Program-made: the position numbers and the translations under genes
The notes under the pieces: model-generated
Seen by the model: the letters and a program-made list of their open reading frames with translations, nothing else
Database searches by the model: none
Told to the model about the DNA's origin: nothing
Shown here: piece after piece, positions 1 to 7,961 of the stretch
How positions within the stretch are numbered: the stretch's first letter is position 1
How the letters are laid out: each line of letters starts with the position of its first letter
Source: Streptomyces meridianus
GTDB lineage: Bacteria; Actinomycetota; Actinomycetes; Streptomycetales; Streptomycetaceae
Direction of reading: 5' to 3'
NCBI RefSeq assembly: GCF_023703325.1
Contig: NZ_JAMQGM010000037.1
Location: forward strand, 62,001 to 126,000
Length of the DNA stretch: 64,000 nt

Positions 1-758
1 CACATGGCCTCGTGCATGGCGTCCTGATTGGTACCGCAGACGCTGTCCGTACCGGCCCCGCCGAGGCTCATGTTGGCGACCTCGATCTCGTCGGCGTGGG
101 CGGTCACGTAGTCGATGCCGCAGATCACATCCGACCAGGTGCCGCTGCCGGCGTTGTTGAGCACACGGACGGGCCAAACGCGGGCACCAGGAGCCATGCC
201 GACGACGCCGTTGCCGTCGTCGAGTGCACCGATCGTGCCGGAGACATGCGTGCCGTGTCCGTTGCCGTCGTCGGCGCTGTTGCCCGTTGAGCAATTCTTG
301 GCACCGGCGGTGTTGACATTGAGGTCGGGGTGGTCGAGGTCTATACCGGTGTCGATGACGGCGACGTCGACGTTGACGCGCTCGTCCGTGCCGTTGATCT
401 TCGCCGTGGGGCTGAGGTCGGCGTCCGCGCGGTTGATGCCCGTGGGGGTGGACTGAGCATCGGTGCTGACGGTGCCATCACGCTGGACCAGCAGGACGCG
501 GGAGTCGCGCGCGATCCGGGCCGCAGCCGTGTCACTCATCTTGGCCGAGTAGCCGTGGATGGAGTGTGCGTAGAGGTGGTTGACAGTGGTTCCGTAAGCG
601 CGGGAGTGCTCGGACGCCACCGACGACGAGTTGGCCGAGTCGCGCAGCATGACGATGTAGCCACTGCTGGCCGGAGCAGCCTGGGCCGGGACCGTGGCCA
701 CCGCAGCGGCGGCCATAACCGCCCCGGCGAACAGGGCAGCGGACAGGGATCTACGCAT
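1..758 (-). CDS. Secreted subtilisin-like serine protease (peptidase S8), 3' end outside window
   Basis: Exported serine endopeptidase of the subtilase family. The 252 codons present start at the ATG at 758 and read MRRSLSAALF with a Sec signal peptide ending near AQA-AP (residue 28). An I9-type inhibitor propeptide covers about residues 33-95 (GYIVMLRDSAN... VLLVQRDG). The catalytic domain follows, with Asp136 in VIDTG and His168 in NGHGTHVSG. The reactive Ser lies beyond the window edge. Streptomyces secretes many such proteases for protein scavenging and morphogenesis. The gene runs off the window at base 1, so its length and C-terminus are unknown. The family call is firm from the two catalytic motifs; a specific substrate cannot be given. 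Confidence 0.93.
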   Translation of the reverse strand, partial: MRRSLSAALFAGAVMAAAAVATVPAQAAPASSGYIVMLRDSANSSSVASEHSRAYGTTVNHLYAHSIHGYSAKMSDTAAARIARDSRVLLVQRDGTVSTDAQSTPTGINRADADLSPTAKINGTDERVNVDVAVIDTGIDLDHPDLNVNTAGAKNCSTGNSADDGNGHGTHVSGTIGALDDGNGVVGMAPGARVWPVRVLNNAGSGTWSDVICGIDYVTAHADEIEVANMSLGGAGTDSVCGTNQDAMHEAM

Positions 759-1301
759 GGTTGGGCTTCCTCTCCGAGGGATCATGAAAACCAGGGGGGT
801 GGCCATGCGGTCCTGCTGTCCGACGCTTCCACGTCCGACCGGAGGCAGCATGCTCAAGTCTGAGTTATGTCCTGCTCACATGGGGTGTGAGCTCTGTGCG
901 TACGTGCCGATGTCGTGCAGCGAAGTCAGGGGCCGCCGTGAATGCCGTGTCCCTGACAAACGCTCAGGAGAGTTTCACCCCCCGATCGACGTGCTGCAAG
1001 ACCTCCTTCGGTGCCAAGTGTCATGAAATGCGTCTTAGATCACTGAAAGGCCACTGGAAGCGAATTTTGAGCAGTTCCCATCACGCTGCACACATCGGCC
1101 ATGAGCCGTCACACTGCGCCTTGGACTTGTCGTACTTCGCTCCTCGACGATCGCTGCAAGGCCGAGGGGAGGCCGGGTCGGCACTGGTGGAGTCGGGCGT
1201 CATCGAACAGCGGTAGCGCGATGTCCTGGAAGTCGAGCCCGGTTGCCCGGTGAGCGCATGACCGGCTCGCAGGTCTCGCCGCCGTCGGCCCTCCCGGACG
1301 C
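759..1301. other. Non-coding stretch upstream of the subtilase
   Basis: About 540 bases without a convincing gene. Short open frames on both strands lack Streptomyces third-position GC bias. The part nearest 758 must hold the protease promoter and leader. Base composition around 840-1100 is less GC-rich than in the flanking genes, which fits a degraded accessory insertion next to the integrase remnant, but no direct repeats or further gene fragments could be recognised. Confidence 0.5.
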
Positions 1302-1514
1302 ATGCACTTCCACGACCAGAGGTACACCGGGAACACGCTCGCCTCCAGCGCAGGGGCCGGGAGGCGGGAGCTGATGACGCGGACGGGCAGCAGCACCGCG
1401 CGCGCCCTTCTGATTCACCGGCACATGACCGGCGGCCGGGACCGTGCGATCGCCGACGAGCTCGGCGCGGTGATCCGGACGAGCCGCGGGGACGGGGACC
1501 CCGGAGCGACGTAG
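1302..1514 (+). pseudogene. C-terminal remnant of a tyrosine site-specific integrase
   Basis: The 70-residue frame reads like the last part of an actinomycete integrative-element integrase. HFHDQRYTGNT corresponds to the family's HDLRHTGNT box II, keeping the His and Arg. ELMTRTGSSTARALLIHRH corresponds to the ELMxRMGHSSTRAALIYQH box, where the catalytic Tyr of IYQH has become His. The tail RDRAIADELGAVIRTSRG is also typical. The N-terminal DNA-binding and core domains are absent upstream in this frame. The fragment ends about 80 bases from tRNA-Arg, the usual attB position for such elements. I infer the relic of an excised or decayed integrative element. It cannot be active. Confidence 0.72.
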
Positions 1515-1546
1515 TGGCACGTCTGTGGCACGCGTCTGATCAACGA

Positions 1547-1589
1547 AAAGGGCCGGCCCCGGCGGATGACTCCGCTGAGCCGGCCCTTT
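1547..1589 (+). terminator. Stem-loop after the integrase remnant
   Basis: An 11-bp perfect outer stem pairs 1547-1557 (AAAGGGCCGGC) with 1579-1589. An inner 5-bp stem (GCGGA/TCCGC) carries a TGAC loop. It lies between the integrase relic and the tRNA and can end transcription from either side. Confidence 0.6.
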
Positions 1590-1595
1590 GTCGTG

Positions 1596-1668
1596 TGCCC
1601 CCGGCAGGATTCGAACCTGCGACACCCGCTTTAGGAGAGCGGTGCTCTATCCCCTGAGCTACGGAGGC
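1596..1668 (-). tRNA. tRNA-Arg (anticodon CCT)
   Basis: A 73-nt cloverleaf on the minus strand. The acceptor stem GCCTCCG pairs with CGGGGGC, including one G-T pair. The D arm contains GCTC...GAGC. The anticodon stem-loop CGCTC-TCCTAAA-GCGG carries CCT at positions 34-36. The T arm contains GGTTCGAATCC. The discriminator base is A and CCA is not encoded. It reads AGG codons, which are rare in Streptomyces. The 3' half is a common integration site for actinomycete elements, in line with the integrase remnant beside it. Confidence 0.95.
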
Positions 1669-1745
1669 GTGGCCGCCCGCGAGGACTGCCGGGACGTAGC
1701 CTACCGGGTTCCCGCCGGGGCGCGGTGCGGGGTTCACCGGCCATC

Positions 1746-1814
1746 GGCCGGGGCCAGGAGATGACCGGTTCACGACCGGCCGACGGCGGACGCCCTGCCG
1801 GACGGGCCCCGGCC
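1746..1814 (-). terminator. Possible terminator of the M6 protease gene
   Basis: A 10-bp inverted repeat, GGCCGGGGCC at 1746-1755 and its complement at 1805-1814, encloses a loop with a further internal hairpin (ACCGG/CCGG). It sits just beyond the stop codon of the metalloprotease gene on the minus strand. There is no T-tract, as is usual in this GC-rich genus. Confidence 0.4.
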
Positions 1815-1829
1815 GGGTGATGACCGCAG

Positions 1830-3101
1830 TCACGGCCGGGTGACGCGGACGCGGTGCCGACCGTCCCCGTCGCGACCGGTCACCTCGATCGACACCCCGG
1901 TCCGCCGGTCGCTGAACTGCTCGTGCAGCCCGAAGGGCGCGTCCGTCAGCTCGGCGTTCGCGTTGGCCTCCTTCGCGCAGCCACCGCTGTCGGGCGCGCT
2001 GTCCGCCACGACCACCGGCCCGCTGCCGCTGTCGACGGCCGCGTCCACCCAGTAGACGAGGGCCCCCGGCTTGCAGACCGCGTGATCGTTGCCCGCCTGG
2101 GTGCGTACCTCCACCGCCCAGCCGGCCGTGTCCGAGACGGGCACGTACAGCAACTTTTTCCCGTCGGGCCCGGCCAGCGGGGACAGCACGTGGACGCTGC
2201 TCCCGTGCCCCGTGGCGCACGCGAACCGACCGCCCCCCAGCCACCCGAGCTTGCGCTTGTGCCAGGCCAGGAAGTCGTTGCCGGCGCCCCAGTCCTCCGA
2301 CATGACGTCCCAGTGCCCGGCCTTGCCGCCGCCGTCGGCCGTGTACAGGTCGGGCACCCCGAAGGCGTGCGCATTCTCGTGCGGCAGGACGCGGAACGCG
2401 TTGTGGCGGGCGGTCGGCGACCCGTCGTCCTGGCGGCTGTAGACGAACGACACGTCGGTCAGCGGCACCCCGTCGGCCTTCGGCACGTCCCGCAGCCCCG
2501 AGTAGGTGACGGACAGGACGGTGTCGACGGCGGACGGTCCGGCATTGGGCGTCACCAGCACGTTGACCAGGTCGTAGAGCCGGAAGTCGACCCGCGGATC
2601 GGCCGCGTTCACGATGTCCTGAACGAGCCTGCGATAGCCGGGGGAGTAGGGGCTGCCGCGCTTGATCCCGTAGGAGGCGAAGCTGCGCGGCATCCGCAGC
2701 CAACGGGGGACCGGCGCGTACGCACGGTAGTCGAGCGCCCCGTACGAACTGGTGCGGTACCAGTCGGAGGTCCGCGGAAAGAACTCGCGGAAGCGCTCGC
2801 GGGCGGTGCCCTCGCCCCGAACGTCCGGGAAATCGATCATGAGGTTGAGGGCCTTCAGCGTCCCCGTGCTGCGGACACGCCCCGGAGGCGTGGGCAGGCC
2901 CTCCGACATCTCCACGCCGGGCACCGGCGCGGGGGAGCACGGGGCGCTCGCACGAGCCAGGCCGCCCGACAGGAACGACGACTGGGCGAGCTGGGCCGCG
3001 GTGGCAGTGGTCGAGGCCCCGAGAGCGACCGCGGCGGTCGTCAGCAACACGGTCACACGGCGGGGCCTGCGTATTCGCCTCCGAAGGCGGGCCTGCTCCA
3101 T
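1830..3101 (-). CDS. Secreted M6-family metalloprotease (immune-inhibitor-A-like)
   Basis: A 423-residue exported zinc endopeptidase. I chose ATG 3101 (MEQARLRRRIRR) because it is followed by a twin-arginine-rich n-region and a hydrophobic stretch (VTVLLTTAAVALGA) ending near ATAA, a signal peptide of about 36 residues. Upstream in-frame codons are low-complexity and unlike a coding region. The zinc site is H241-E-N-A-H245 with D251 (HENAHAFGVPDLY), the HExxHxxGxxD form of M6 peptidases. A downstream beta-rich part probably aids folding or substrate binding. It stands alone on the minus strand, with an intergenic gap of about 375 bases to the divergent tetR gene. Natural substrates are unknown; secreted protein degradation is likely. 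Confidence 0.88.
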   Translation of the reverse strand: MEQARLRRRIRRPRRVTVLLTTAAVALGASTTATAAQLAQSSFLSGGLARASAPCSPAPVPGVEMSEGLPTPPGRVRSTGTLKALNLMIDFPDVRGEGTARERFREFFPRTSDWYRTSSYGALDYRAYAPVPRWLRMPRSFASYGIKRGSPYSPGYRRLVQDIVNAADPRVDFRLYDLVNVLVTPNAGPSAVDTVLSVTYSGLRDVPKADGVPLTDVSFVYSRQDDGSPTARHNAFRVLPHENAHAFGVPDLYTADGGGKAGHWDVMSEDWGAGNDFLAWHKRKLGWLGGGRFACATGHGSSVHVLSPLAGPDGKKLLYVPVSDTAGWAVEVRTQAGNDHAVCKPGALVYWVDAAVDSGSGPVVVADSAPDSGGCAKEANANAELTDAPFGLHEQFSDRRTGVSIEVTGRDGDGRHRVRVTRP

Positions 3102-3477
3102 GGTCGTCGCTTTCGGCTCGGGGCAGCCCGGTCCGGCTCGGCGGCTGCGTCGTCCCTTCACCGTGCGGCGGCGCCCCGTTCGGCTGCACGACGACTGGAG
3201 CCGTACGGGTGAATCCGCGGGCCGTTCGGGCGCTCCCGCACCGGATGTCGTTGACGGACGGGGCGCGGGGAACGCTCCTGCGCGAGTTCGGCACGATCGC
3301 GCCCGGTCAGGCACGCCCGCGACGCGCGCCGCGGCCTGCCGCCGGGCCCCTGCACCGCCTCATGTGATGCGCATCACGCCATCTCCGCGAAATAACCGGT
3401 GAGAGTTTCCCCGTTTTCCTGGCGTCCACGCGATCCGGGGCGTCCGCCCCCGGCCGAGCGCCGGAGGGGGCGCGCCT
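3102..3477. other. Divergent intergenic region between M6 protease and tetR
   Basis: About 375 bases with no supported gene. It must carry the outward promoters of the protease (minus) and the TetR regulator (plus). The only clear structure is the 14-base palindrome at 3364-3377. Confidence 0.5.
3364..3377. promoter_or_regulatory. Perfect palindrome GTGATGCGCATCAC, possible operator
   Basis: Fourteen-base perfect dyad about 100 bases before the tetR start. The layout GTGA-N6-TCAC resembles Crp/Fnr-type sites and some GntR sites, and it could equally be the autoregulatory TetR operator for the tetR-exporter pair. The dyad itself is certain; which protein binds it is inference. Confidence 0.45.
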
Positions 3478-4119
3478 GTGACTGCTGTGACAACCGGCCG
3501 CCTTCGGCCCCGGATGCGGGCCGACGCCCAGCGCAACCGGGAACGGATCGTCGCCGCCGCCCGCGAGATGTTCGTCGAACAGGGGCCGGACGTCGCCCTG
3601 GACGAGGTCGCGCGCCGGGCCGGCGTCGGCAATGCCACCCTCTATCGCCACTTCGCCGACCGGCAGGAACTGCTCCGGCAGGTGACCCTGCTTGTCATGG
3701 CCCGGGTGGCCGACCGGGCGGAGGCCGCACGGGACGAGAGCGACCCGTTCGAGGCGTTGCGCCGCTTCGTCCATGCCGCAGCCGAGGAGCGGGTCGGCGC
3801 CCTCTCCCCCCTGATCTCCGACGGCATCGACCGCGACGGCCCCGAACTCTTCGAGGAGCGGACCCGGCTGGAACGTGCCGTCGAGGCCCTGATGGCCGCC
3901 GGTCGCCGCCGGGGACTGCTCCGGGACGACGTCGCGGTCGGCGATCTCATGGTCGCCGTGGCCCAGTTGACCCGCCCGCTGCCGGGAAGCGACTGTACTG
4001 ACTTCGACGGCTTCGTCCACCGGCACCTGCACCTGTTCCTCGACGGGCTGCGGCCGTCCGCGCAGTCCGAACTGCCCGGCGAACCAGCCACGTTGGAGGC
4101 CCTGCGACGGCCGTCCTGA
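3478..4119 (+). CDS. TetR-family transcriptional repressor
   Basis: A 213-residue regulator starting at GTG 3478 (a second GTG at 3487 is also possible). The N-terminal TetR helix-turn-helix is clear: RERIVAAAREMFVEQGPDVALDEVARRAGVGNATLYRHFADRQELL, about residues 22-67. The C-terminal ligand domain carries the usual helical content (DPFEALRRFVHAAAEERVG...). It lies 115 bases before a DHA2 exporter in the same orientation, a standard arrangement in which the repressor senses a compound exported by its partner. Ligand unknown. Confidence 0.92.
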   Translation: MTAVTTGRLRPRMRADAQRNRERIVAAAREMFVEQGPDVALDEVARRAGVGNATLYRHFADRQELLRQVTLLVMARVADRAEAARDESDPFEALRRFVHAAAEERVGALSPLISDGIDRDGPELFEERTRLERAVEALMAAGRRRGLLRDDVAVGDLMVAVAQLTRPLPGSDCTDFDGFVHRHLHLFLDGLRPSAQSELPGEPATLEALRRPS

Positions 4120-4234
4120 TGCCCCGGCCGTCCCGGCGCGTCGACGCAACCGGCGCATCGCCCCTCCTCCGACCTGCACCGTCCCGCTTTGCCGCCCTGT
4201 CCCGTACTGATCAGCACCACGAGGAAGTCGATCC

Positions 4235-5785
4235 ATGCCCGCTGCCGTCACCGACGGAGTGTCCGCCGTCAGGCCGGAACTCCCCGAGCCCGCCCCCAAC
4301 CGCTGGAAGACGCTGGTCTTCATAGCCCTCGCCCAGTTGATGGTCGTCCTCGACGCGACCGTCGTGAACATCGCCCTGCCCTCGGCCCAGGCCGACCTCG
4401 GGTTCTCCGACGGCAACCGGCAGTGGGTCATCACCGCCTACGCCCTCGCGTTCGGGGGGCTCCTGCTCTTCGGCGGCCGGGTCGCCGACCTCTGGGGACG
4501 CAGGCGCACCTTCATCACCGGACTCGTCGGCTTCGCCCTCGCCTCCGCACTCGGCGGCGCCGCCGCGACCACCGGCGTCCTGCTCGCCTCCCGTGCTCTC
4601 CAGGGCGTGTTCGGCGCGCTGCTCGCCCCGGCCGCCCTGTCACTGCTCGCCGTGACGTTCACCGAGGCGAAGGAGCGGGCCAAGGCATTCGGCATCTACG
4701 GAGCCATCGCCGGCGGCGGAGGAGCGATCGGCCTGATACTCGGCGGCGTCCTCACCGAGTACATGGACTGGCGCTGGACCTTCTTCATCAACATCCCGAT
4801 CGCGGCCGTCGCAGTGGCGGGCGCGGCGCTGGTGATCACGGAGCCTGCAGGTGCCCGCAACCGCTCGCGCCTGGACGTCCCCGGCGTCGCCCTGGCCACC
4901 CTCGGCCTGGTTTCGCTGGTCTACGGCTTCACCCGCGCCGAGAGCCACGGCTGGACCGAGGACGTCACCCTGGCGCTGTTCGCCGCGTCCGCGGTGCTGC
5001 TCGGCACCTTCGTCGCCGTCGAACACCGCACGAAGGCGCCGCTGCTGCCGCTGCGCGTGGTCGCCGACCGGAACCGGGGCGGTGTCTACCTGTCGCTGGG
5101 CCTCGCGGTCATCGGCATGTTCGGCCTGTTCCTCTTCCTCACCTACTACCTGCAGGTGGTCAGGGGATACAGCCCCGTCGCTTCCGGGCTCGCCTTCCTG
5201 CCGATGGTGGCCGGCATGGTCACCGGGTCGACGCAGATCGGCGCCCGGCTCATGACGCGCATCGCCCCTCGGATGCTGATGGCGCCGGGCTTCCTGCTCG
5301 CCGCGGTCGGCATGCTCGTGCTGACCCGGATCGACGTCGACACTCCGTACGCCGGTCTGATCCTGCCCGGGCTGCTGCTCATGGGGCTGGGCATGGGTAC
5401 CGCCTTCATGCCGGCGATGAGTCTGGCGACGCACCGGGTCCAGCCGCGGGACGCCGGGGTCGCCTCCGCCATGGTGAACACCTCGCAGCAGGTCGGCGGC
5501 GCCATCGGCACGGCCCTGCTCAACACGGTCGCCGCGAATGCCACCACCGACTGGGTCGCTTCGCACGCCACCCCGGCCGCGGCCGGGCGCGCACTGCAGG
5601 TGGAGGCCGTGGTGCACGGCTACTCGACGGCGATCGGGTGGGCCGCGGGCATTCTGACGCTGGCCTCGGTCATCGCGCTCGTCCTCGTCAACGCAGGCCG
5701 GCAGGACGGGGCGCCGGGCCCCGCGGGCGGCGCCCGGCGTCCCGACGGTGACGCGGCGACCGCTGCGCCCGTGCTCGCCCACTGA
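4235..5785 (+). CDS. MFS drug exporter, DHA2 (EmrB/QacA) family, 14 TM
   Basis: A 516-residue proton-coupled efflux permease. The start MPAAVTDGVSAVRP is followed by TM1 WKTLVFIALAQLMVVLDATVVNIALPSA, which contains the family motif LDxTxVNxALP. Motif A (GRVADLWGRRRTFITG, about residues 84-99) follows, with WRWTFFINIPIA before TM6. Length and 14 hydrophobic segments match the DHA2 group. The last 30 residues are hydrophilic and Gly/Ala/Pro-rich. It probably forms a transcription unit with the upstream TetR and ends at a strong stem-loop. Substrate unknown; multidrug or secondary-metabolite export is typical. Confidence 0.93.
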   Translation: MPAAVTDGVSAVRPELPEPAPNRWKTLVFIALAQLMVVLDATVVNIALPSAQADLGFSDGNRQWVITAYALAFGGLLLFGGRVADLWGRRRTFITGLVGFALASALGGAAATTGVLLASRALQGVFGALLAPAALSLLAVTFTEAKERAKAFGIYGAIAGGGGAIGLILGGVLTEYMDWRWTFFINIPIAAVAVAGAALVITEPAGARNRSRLDVPGVALATLGLVSLVYGFTRAESHGWTEDVTLALFAASAVLLGTFVAVEHRTKAPLLPLRVVADRNRGGVYLSLGLAVIGMFGLFLFLTYYLQVVRGYSPVASGLAFLPMVAGMVTGSTQIGARLMTRIAPRMLMAPGFLLAAVGMLVLTRIDVDTPYAGLILPGLLLMGLGMGTAFMPAMSLATHRVQPRDAGVASAMVNTSQQVGGAIGTALLNTVAANATTDWVASHATPAAAGRALQVEAVVHGYSTAIGWAAGILTLASVIALVLVNAGRQDGAPGPAGGARRPDGDAATAAPVLAH

Positions 5786-5801
5786 CGCACGCGACCGTGA
5801 G

Positions 5802-5830
5802 AGGGGCCGCCCGGCGGACGGGCGGCCCCT
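5802..5830 (+). terminator. Rho-independent terminator of the tetR-MFS unit
   Basis: A 12-bp perfect stem, AGGGGCCGCCCG (5802-5813) with 5819-5830, has a 5-base loop and is followed by TTCTTGTT. It begins 16 bases after the exporter stop codon. Confidence 0.8.
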
Positions 5831-5842
5831 TTCTTGTTGAAT

Positions 5843-5853
5843 ATTGAATCAAT
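5843..5853. promoter_or_regulatory. AT-rich dyad ATTGAATCAAT, possible MarR-type operator
   Basis: A perfect 11-base dyad inside the AT-rich segment TTGAATATTGAATCAA, about 60 bases before the dioxygenase start. LigB/DODA genes of this kind are often controlled by MarR regulators that bind such TTGA-TCAA sequences. No marR gene lies next to it here, so the regulator would act in trans. Confidence 0.4.
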
Positions 5854-5909
5854 TTGGTCGTACGGTGGAGGCAGTAACACAAGGCCACCACGACGGTTCG
5901 GGGGTTCAC

Positions 5910-6707
5910 ATGTCCGCTGCCGGCACTTCCCGCGAGCGCATGCCGGCCCTCTACCTCAGCCATGGAGCGCCGCCGCTGGCCGATGACCCGGTCTGGCCGC
6001 GCCAGCTCGCATCCTGGTCCGCCGATGTGCCACGGCCGACCGAGATCCTGGTGGTCTCGGCCCACTGGGAGGACGCCCCGCTCGCCCTCGGCGCCACCGG
6101 GACCCGACCGCTGGTCCACGACTTCTGGGGTTTCCCGGAGCGGTACTACGACGTCCGCTATCCGGCGCCCGGAGCCCCGCAACTGGCCGAACGTCTCCGA
6201 GCAATGCTGAGGTCCGCGGGCACTCCCGTGCAGGACGTACCGGACCGGGGACTCGACCACGGTGCCTACGTGCCGCTCGTCGAGATGTTCCCCGCCGCGG
6301 ACATCCCCGTCCTGCAGATGTCGATGCCGACCCTCGACCCGCAGCGGCTCATGGAGATCGGCCGGAAGCTCGCACCGCTGCGCGACGAGGGCGTGCTCGT
6401 TGTCGGCAGCGGGTTCTTCACCCACAATCTGAGCGCGCTGCGGCACCCCGGCGGTCACGTGCCCGGCTGGTCATCGGAGTTCGACGCGTGGGGCCGGGAG
6501 GCCCTGCAGGCCGGTGACATCGACGCGCTGCTCGACTTCGAGCGCAAGTCCCCGGCGGGCCGGCTCGCACATCCGCGCACGGAGCACTTCGCCCCGCTCT
6601 TCGTCACCCTCGGGGCCGCGGACGCCGTGGGTGAGGCGGCCGAGGGGCGCAACGTGATCGACGGGTTCTGGATGGGGCTGGCGAAGCGGTCGCTGCAGTT
6701 CGGCTGA
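5910..6707 (+). CDS. LigB/DODA-type extradiol ring-cleavage dioxygenase
   Basis: A 265-residue cytosolic, metal-dependent dioxygenase of the class III extradiol family (4,5-DOPA dioxygenase, E. coli YgiD group). Metal ligands are visible as His in LYLSHGAPPL, SAHWED and LDHGAYVPL, with the active-site His in GSGFFTHNL. ATG 5910 is used; ATG 5940 (MPALYLSHG) would remove ten poorly conserved residues and is a real alternative. The promoter region carries an AT-rich dyad. It is monocistronic and convergent with the next gene. Ring opening of a catechol is expected; the physiological substrate is not known. Confidence 0.9.
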   Translation: MSAAGTSRERMPALYLSHGAPPLADDPVWPRQLASWSADVPRPTEILVVSAHWEDAPLALGATGTRPLVHDFWGFPERYYDVRYPAPGAPQLAERLRAMLRSAGTPVQDVPDRGLDHGAYVPLVEMFPAADIPVLQMSMPTLDPQRLMEIGRKLAPLRDEGVLVVGSGFFTHNLSALRHPGGHVPGWSSEFDAWGREALQAGDIDALLDFERKSPAGRLAHPRTEHFAPLFVTLGAADAVGEAAEGRNVIDGFWMGLAKRSLQFG

Positions 6708-6725
6708 GGCAAGCGAGGCGTGTGA

Positions 6726-6752
6726 GCCGTCCGTGCCCCACGTGCCGACGGC
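6726..6752. terminator. Stem-loop between convergent genes
   Basis: GCCGTC (6726-6731) pairs with GACGGC (6747-6752) around an inner CGTG/CACG stem. It sits in the 52-base gap between the dioxygenase and the questin-oxidase-like gene and could serve both. Confidence 0.45.
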
Positions 6753-6759
6753 GCCCGGC

Positions 6760-7815
6760 TCAGCGTGCCGGCTCGATCAACTCACAGGCGCGGACAGCTG
6801 CCGCGAGCGCCCGCCCGTCCCCGGGACGGTCGCCCTCCGCAACGTCCAGGGCGGTGTCGGCGAGCTTGATCGCATGCTCGTCGCCATGCGCTGCGACCCG
6901 CTCGAAGACCTCCCCGGGGTGCAGCGTCACGGTCGGCGCCGCCCCGGCCGGTTCCCGTGGTGCGTACGCGGCGGTGACCGCGGCGCTCGCCGACCAGGCG
7001 GCTTGCAGACTCGCCGGCCACAGCTCGTGCGGAAGCGCAGGCAGGGTGCGCAGCACCGCATTCGGAGCGGTCGCGGCATGGACGAGCATGACCGGGTCCC
7101 CGTGGCCGTGAGTGGCGTAACGGTGGGTCGATGCGTGCACGAGCTCGGTCAGCAGCGCCCGGGCCTCCTCCGGACCGGCCGCCCGGGCCGGCCACGCAGG
7201 GACGGTGGTGAGCTGTGCGAACCGTCCACGGATGCCGCCCTGCTGGTCGGGTACGGGCTCCACGGCGGCCAGCGCCCCGGCCGCCGATCCGCCCCCGGCC
7301 GGCAGCGGCGGGCGGCTCAGCTCGGGAAGCGGCTGGTGGCGAGCTGCCCAGTAGCCGAGGGCGTGGGCGAGTTCGGCGGTGCGGGGTGCGGTGGTGGCGG
7401 GCCCGTCGGCGAGCAGGGTGTGCACGGCGTGCCCGACGCGGATCGCCCCGTGGGTGGCGGCCGCGGTGATGCCGGGGAGCAGCCGCGGCCACCATTCGGC
7501 CAGGACGTCGCGCCACGGCCGCTCGGCGATCTCGCGGTCGAACCAGCGGGTCCAGTCCGTGATGCGGCTCGGATCGCCCAGAGCCTGGCGCCAGTTGTCC
7601 TTCCGGACGGCCTCCGTGGGCCGGGGCATGTCCTCGAGCTTGTGGCGGTACCGGTCGAGCCAGCGGTGTACGTCGCCGGCGTGGCCGTGCCGGGTCAGGG
7701 CCTCGATGGCCATCGGTGCGTGGTTGGAGAGCCAGCCGTCGCGTTCGGGGCCCGAGGCGTGCAGGCGTTCCAGGGCTTCGTCGAGCGTTCCGTCAGATGT
7801 GTTCATGCGGGCCAT
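6760..7815 (-). CDS. Questin-oxidase-like protein (DUF4243 family)
   Basis: A 351-residue protein resembling the questin oxidase/AflY family. This is visible in LDEALERLHASGPERDGWLSNHAPMAIEAL at the N-terminus, in the WLDRYRHKLEDMPRP and WRQALGDPSRITDW segments, and in the conserved His-rich parts THGAIRVGHAVH and HASTHRYATHGHGDPVMLVHAAT. Fungal relatives perform Baeyer-Villiger-type ring opening of anthraquinones; bacterial members are mostly uncharacterised. Start is ATG 7815 or ATG 7806 (MNTSDG). No secondary-metabolite genes adjoin it, so the substrate cannot be guessed. An imperfect inverted repeat (CTTGA...TCAAG, 7823-7845) just upstream may be an operator. Confidence 0.75.
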   Translation of the reverse strand: MARMNTSDGTLDEALERLHASGPERDGWLSNHAPMAIEALTRHGHAGDVHRWLDRYRHKLEDMPRPTEAVRKDNWRQALGDPSRITDWTRWFDREIAERPWRDVLAEWWPRLLPGITAAATHGAIRVGHAVHTLLADGPATTAPRTAELAHALGYWAARHQPLPELSRPPLPAGGGSAAGALAAVEPVPDQQGGIRGRFAQLTTVPAWPARAAGPEEARALLTELVHASTHRYATHGHGDPVMLVHAATAPNAVLRTLPALPHELWPASLQAAWSASAAVTAAYAPREPAGAAPTVTLHPGEVFERVAAHGDEHAIKLADTALDVAEGDRPGDGRALAAAVRACELIEPAR

Positions 7816-7961
7816 GGTGTGACTTGAAGTTCGATTGAGGTCAAGAGGTGATCCTCACCCCCTTGCAATCGATCATCCAGGAGCGAGCGGGGCGGTCCGG
7901 AAAACCGGCTGCGGCCCGAAGTGACCAGGACTTCCGGCCTGGTTCGAGGCGGTCGGAAAAG

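Noticed and set aside
759..1216. Short plus-strand frames in the region upstream of the subtilase
   Set aside because: No codon bias, no ribosome sites and no recognisable sequence; they overlap the subtilase promoter region.
1540..3294. 584-residue minus-strand frame overlapping the M6 protease
   Set aside because: Different frame from the protease, crosses the tRNA-Arg gene and shows only Arg/Pro-rich sequence.
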